In this document: one piece after another, positions 5,078-6,283 of the stretch
Numbering within the stretch: position 1 is the stretch's first letter
Layout: every line of letters begins with the position of its first letter
NCBI GenBank assembly: GCA_027489105.1
Contig: JAIYAJ010000161.1
Coordinates: forward strand, 1-6,283
Direction: 5' to 3'
DNA from: Zymomonas sp.
GTDB lineage: Bacteria > Pseudomonadota > Alphaproteobacteria > Sphingomonadales > Sphingomonadaceae
DNA length: 6,283 nt
Notes under the pieces: generated by a model
Seen by the model: only the letters and a program-made list of their open reading frames with translations
Told to the model about the DNA's origin: nothing
The model's database searches: none
Translations under genes and position numbers: made by a program

Positions 5078-5184
5078 GAGCGAAATCCGCTTCCGAGCAT
5101 TCGGCAACCAATCGAGCACTTGCCGGAAATTCACAGAGCGGGCCGCAGGCGCGATTTGTGCTCGTGGATGCTGTCGGGCGGCGC

Positions 5185-5204
5185 TGGCGGGCTTGTGCCC
5201 GCCA
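5185..5204 (-). terminator. GC hairpin after the winged-helix gene
   Basis: TGGCGGGC and GCCCGCCA (5185-5192 and 5197-5204) form a perfect 8-bp stem with a four-base loop, 26 bases beyond the winged-helix gene's stop. It is correctly placed to end the TerS operon, but no U-tract follows, so termination is uncertain. The bases 5078-5184 and 5205-5230 show no further feature; open frames through them have no ribosome-binding site. Confidence 0.35.
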
Positions 5205-5230
5205 CGCGCCAACGTCGGGCGAAATTGTCC

Positions 5231-5530
5231 CTATGCAGCCCGCCGCGATGCCTTGGCGGGCTTCGGGGCGAGCAAGAGCTGCACGCCCCATGTGAGGACG
5301 CCCTGTCGGGCCGTGATGTACCCGAGTTGGTCGAGCCGGGCGATGGCATGCCGGACAGTCGGCTCCGAGGTTCCCGTTGCCGCCATCAGGCTATCGAGCC
5401 GGACAGTTGCCCGACCGCTCATCGGGACCGCCTGCATGACCGCAACGCCGACGCGGGCGAAGTGGGCCGTCAGCCTACCGTCTGCGAGCAGCTTACACAG
5501 CCACTCCCTGCGAGTTTCCGGCAGTGCCAT
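5231..5530 (-). CDS. Small winged helix-turn-helix DNA-binding protein
   Basis: This 99-residue protein has a helix-turn-helix at about 45-70: LDSLMAATGTSEPTVRHAI is followed by ARLDQLGYI and a short beta hairpin (ITARQGVLTWGV), the wing. The layout is that of GntR/MarR-type winged helices, and the protein is little more than that one domain with a basic C-terminal tail. A likely role is transcription or replication control within the element; no ligand domain is present. Its ATG shares one base with the stop of the preceding gene (TGATG), and GGAGGA at 5545-5540 lies nine bases before it, so expression is coupled to the TerS operon. I cannot assign a named family. Confidence 0.8.
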   Translation of the reverse strand: MALPETRREWLCKLLADGRLTAHFARVGVAVMQAVPMSGRATVRLDSLMAATGTSEPTVRHAIARLDQLGYITARQGVLTWGVQLLLAPKPAKASRRAA

Positions 5531-5697
5531 CAGGCGCGATCCTCCTCGGCCTGGCTCTCGCCCTCGGGCTTGTCGGCTGCCTCGTCGTCCGCCGGGAATT
5601 CGAGGGGAGCGGCCAGGATATCGGCAGCGTGCCGCAACGCAGCGGCCACCGCAGCCCGATTGGTGAACTTGGAACTCGAAAGCTGGAAATCGGTCAT
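5530..5697 (-). CDS. Small acidic-tailed protein of unknown function
   Basis: This 55-residue protein has an N-terminal part MTDFQLSSSKFTNRAAVAAA with a likely alanine-rich helix at about 14-30, and a disordered acidic tail of Asp and Glu from residue 36. A longer frame opens at 5772, but ATG 5697 is the credible start because AAAAGGA (5711-5705) lies seven bases upstream and the longer form would overlap the TerS-like gene. It sits 25 bases after the TerS-like stop and overlaps the winged-helix gene by one base. I do not recognise it. Size, charge and operon position are typical of small phage accessory proteins; no function can be given. Confidence 0.7.
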   Translation of the reverse strand: MTDFQLSSSKFTNRAAVAAALRHAADILAAPLEFPADDEAADKPEGESQAEEDRA

Positions 5698-5722
5698 CGC
5701 AATGTCCTTTTCTGAGGGGGGA

Positions 5723-6229
5723 TTAGGTTTCATCGTCAGCGTCCGCGAGCGCCGCCTCTGCTGTCGCGGCATGGTCTTTCGCCCGTTTGGCGGAAGCGTT
5801 GAGGATGCGGATGACTTCCGCGTCTATGGCCCGTCGCAAGCTCATGTCCCGCGTGACACGGGCGGCGAGGCCGAGCAGGTCTGACTTGATGCCGCCGAGC
5901 ACCGTGGCGAGGGTGAAATCAACCTCCTCGACGGGGACGAGCAGGCCATCGTTCCTCGCGTTCTGGATTTCGATCGCCCTGCGACGCGCCGCGATGAGGC
6001 TCGCCTTCTCCGCATCGACAGCCGATGACGCCTTCTTTTCGGCCTGGGCGACGACAGCGCGGATGCTCTCCGCGAGCAGGTACCGGCCACGGCCTGCACG
6101 CTTCACAATCCCTTCGTCAGCGAGATTTCGTACCTGCCGATCAGTGATCCCCAGCAATTCCGCTAGAGCCTTGCCCGTTGCCGTTTCAGGGAGGCCAGTA
6201 TTGTTCTCAATCTTTGAACTATCAGGCAC
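5723..6229 (-). CDS. Small terminase (TerS), lambda Nu1-like DNA packaging protein
   Basis: TerS proteins recognise the packaging site on phage DNA and hand it to the large terminase, the ATP-driven motor and nuclease. Counted from GTG 6229 this one has 168 residues. Residues 18-62 form a MerR-like winged HTH, ALAELLGITDRQVRNLADEG then RGRYLLAESIRAVV, as in Nu1. Residues 64-100 are a charged helix with AARRRAIEIQNARNDGLLVP; about 101-150 (VDFTLATVLGGIKSDLLGL, VTRDMSLRRAIDAEVIRIL) match the oligomerisation part of alphaproteobacterial TerS proteins. GTG 6229 is chosen because GGAG at 6240-6237 lies seven bases upstream; TTG 6235 would be too close. No large terminase follows; the next genes are a small protein and a regulator. 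An unrelated HTH regulator is a less likely alternative. Confidence 0.8.
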   Translation of the reverse strand: MPDSSKIENNTGLPETATGKALAELLGITDRQVRNLADEGIVKRAGRGRYLLAESIRAVVAQAEKKASSAVDAEKASLIAARRRAIEIQNARNDGLLVPVEEVDFTLATVLGGIKSDLLGLAARVTRDMSLRRAIDAEVIRILNASAKRAKDHAATAEAALADADDET

Positions 6230-6283
6230 TTGCAATCTCCATTTTTGTTGACAATCCGGAAACGGAACGCAGTTTTCGAAACA
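6230..6283 (-). other. Upstream region of the TerS-like gene
   Basis: It holds the GGAG ribosome-binding site (6240-6237) and an imperfect palindrome TTGTTGACAA at 6245-6254. A TTGACA hexamer on the plus strand has no -10 partner at the right distance. The promoter for the TerS operon is probably to the right of the window. Confidence 0.3.

Noticed and set aside
4964..5212. 82-residue minus-strand frame between the winged-helix and nuclease genes
   Set aside because: It begins at TTG without a ribosome-binding site, runs through a hairpin and the candidate nuclease promoter, and shows no family features.
5120..5884. 254-residue plus-strand frame opposite the TerS operon
   Set aside because: Three tightly packed minus-strand genes with good ribosome-binding sites and one-base overlap explain the region; the plus frame lacks recognisable domains.
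6248..6253. TTGACA on the plus strand as a -35 box
   Set aside because: No -10-like hexamer lies 16 to 18 bp downstream within the window and no plus-strand gene follows.
1..6283. CRISPR array, insertion sequence or rRNA gene
   Set aside because: No regularly spaced repeats of CRISPR length, no transposase motifs with terminal inverted repeats and no rRNA-like sequence were seen on either strand.

Overview
The window looks like one end of a small integrative element, a prophage or a phage satellite, in a high-GC alphaproteobacterium. The evidence is a P4-type tyrosine integrase next to a fragment identical, from memory, to the anticodon loop and 3' stem of an alphaproteobacterial initiator tRNA-Met; a lambda Nu1-like small terminase; a DUF6362-like protein typical of alphaproteobacterial prophages; and GC-rich codon use. 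The genus cannot be named from this sequence.

Layout, left to right. Positions 1-183 hold the presumed attachment-site core, paired direct repeats that could be integrase arm sites, and a cluster of 9-bp direct and inverted repeats just before the integrase. A two-gene plus-strand operon follows: integrase (184-1482), then a coiled-coil protein of unknown function overlapping it by ATGA (1479-2192). It ends at a good intrinsic terminator (2186-2225). Everything to the right is on the minus strand and converges on that terminator.

Read in its own direction, from high to low coordinates, the minus-strand part starts with a tight operon: TerS-like protein (6229-5723), a 55-residue acidic-tailed protein (5697-5530) and a winged-helix protein (5530-5231). 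A 363-bp gene-free stretch follows, with a candidate promoter and a structured leader for an exported staphylococcal-nuclease-family protein (4867-4364). That gene is closed by hairpins, one of them a clear intrinsic terminator (4207-4243). Next is a DUF6362-like HTH protein (4125-3667), then a 424-bp gap with a well-formed promoter carrying a dyad in its spacer. This promoter drives a two-gene cassette: a Panacea (SocA/GepA-like) antitoxin-type protein (3242-2790) and a 188-residue partner (2777-2211) that is probably its toxin.

Taken together, integration functions sit at the edge. A toxin-antitoxin-like module could stabilise the element or defend the host. TerS without a large terminase gene beside it suggests either a rearranged prophage or a satellite that redirects a helper phage's packaging. 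The most interesting parts are the Panacea-partner pair, the satellite hypothesis, and the structured non-coding segments at 4868-5041 and 4207-4293.
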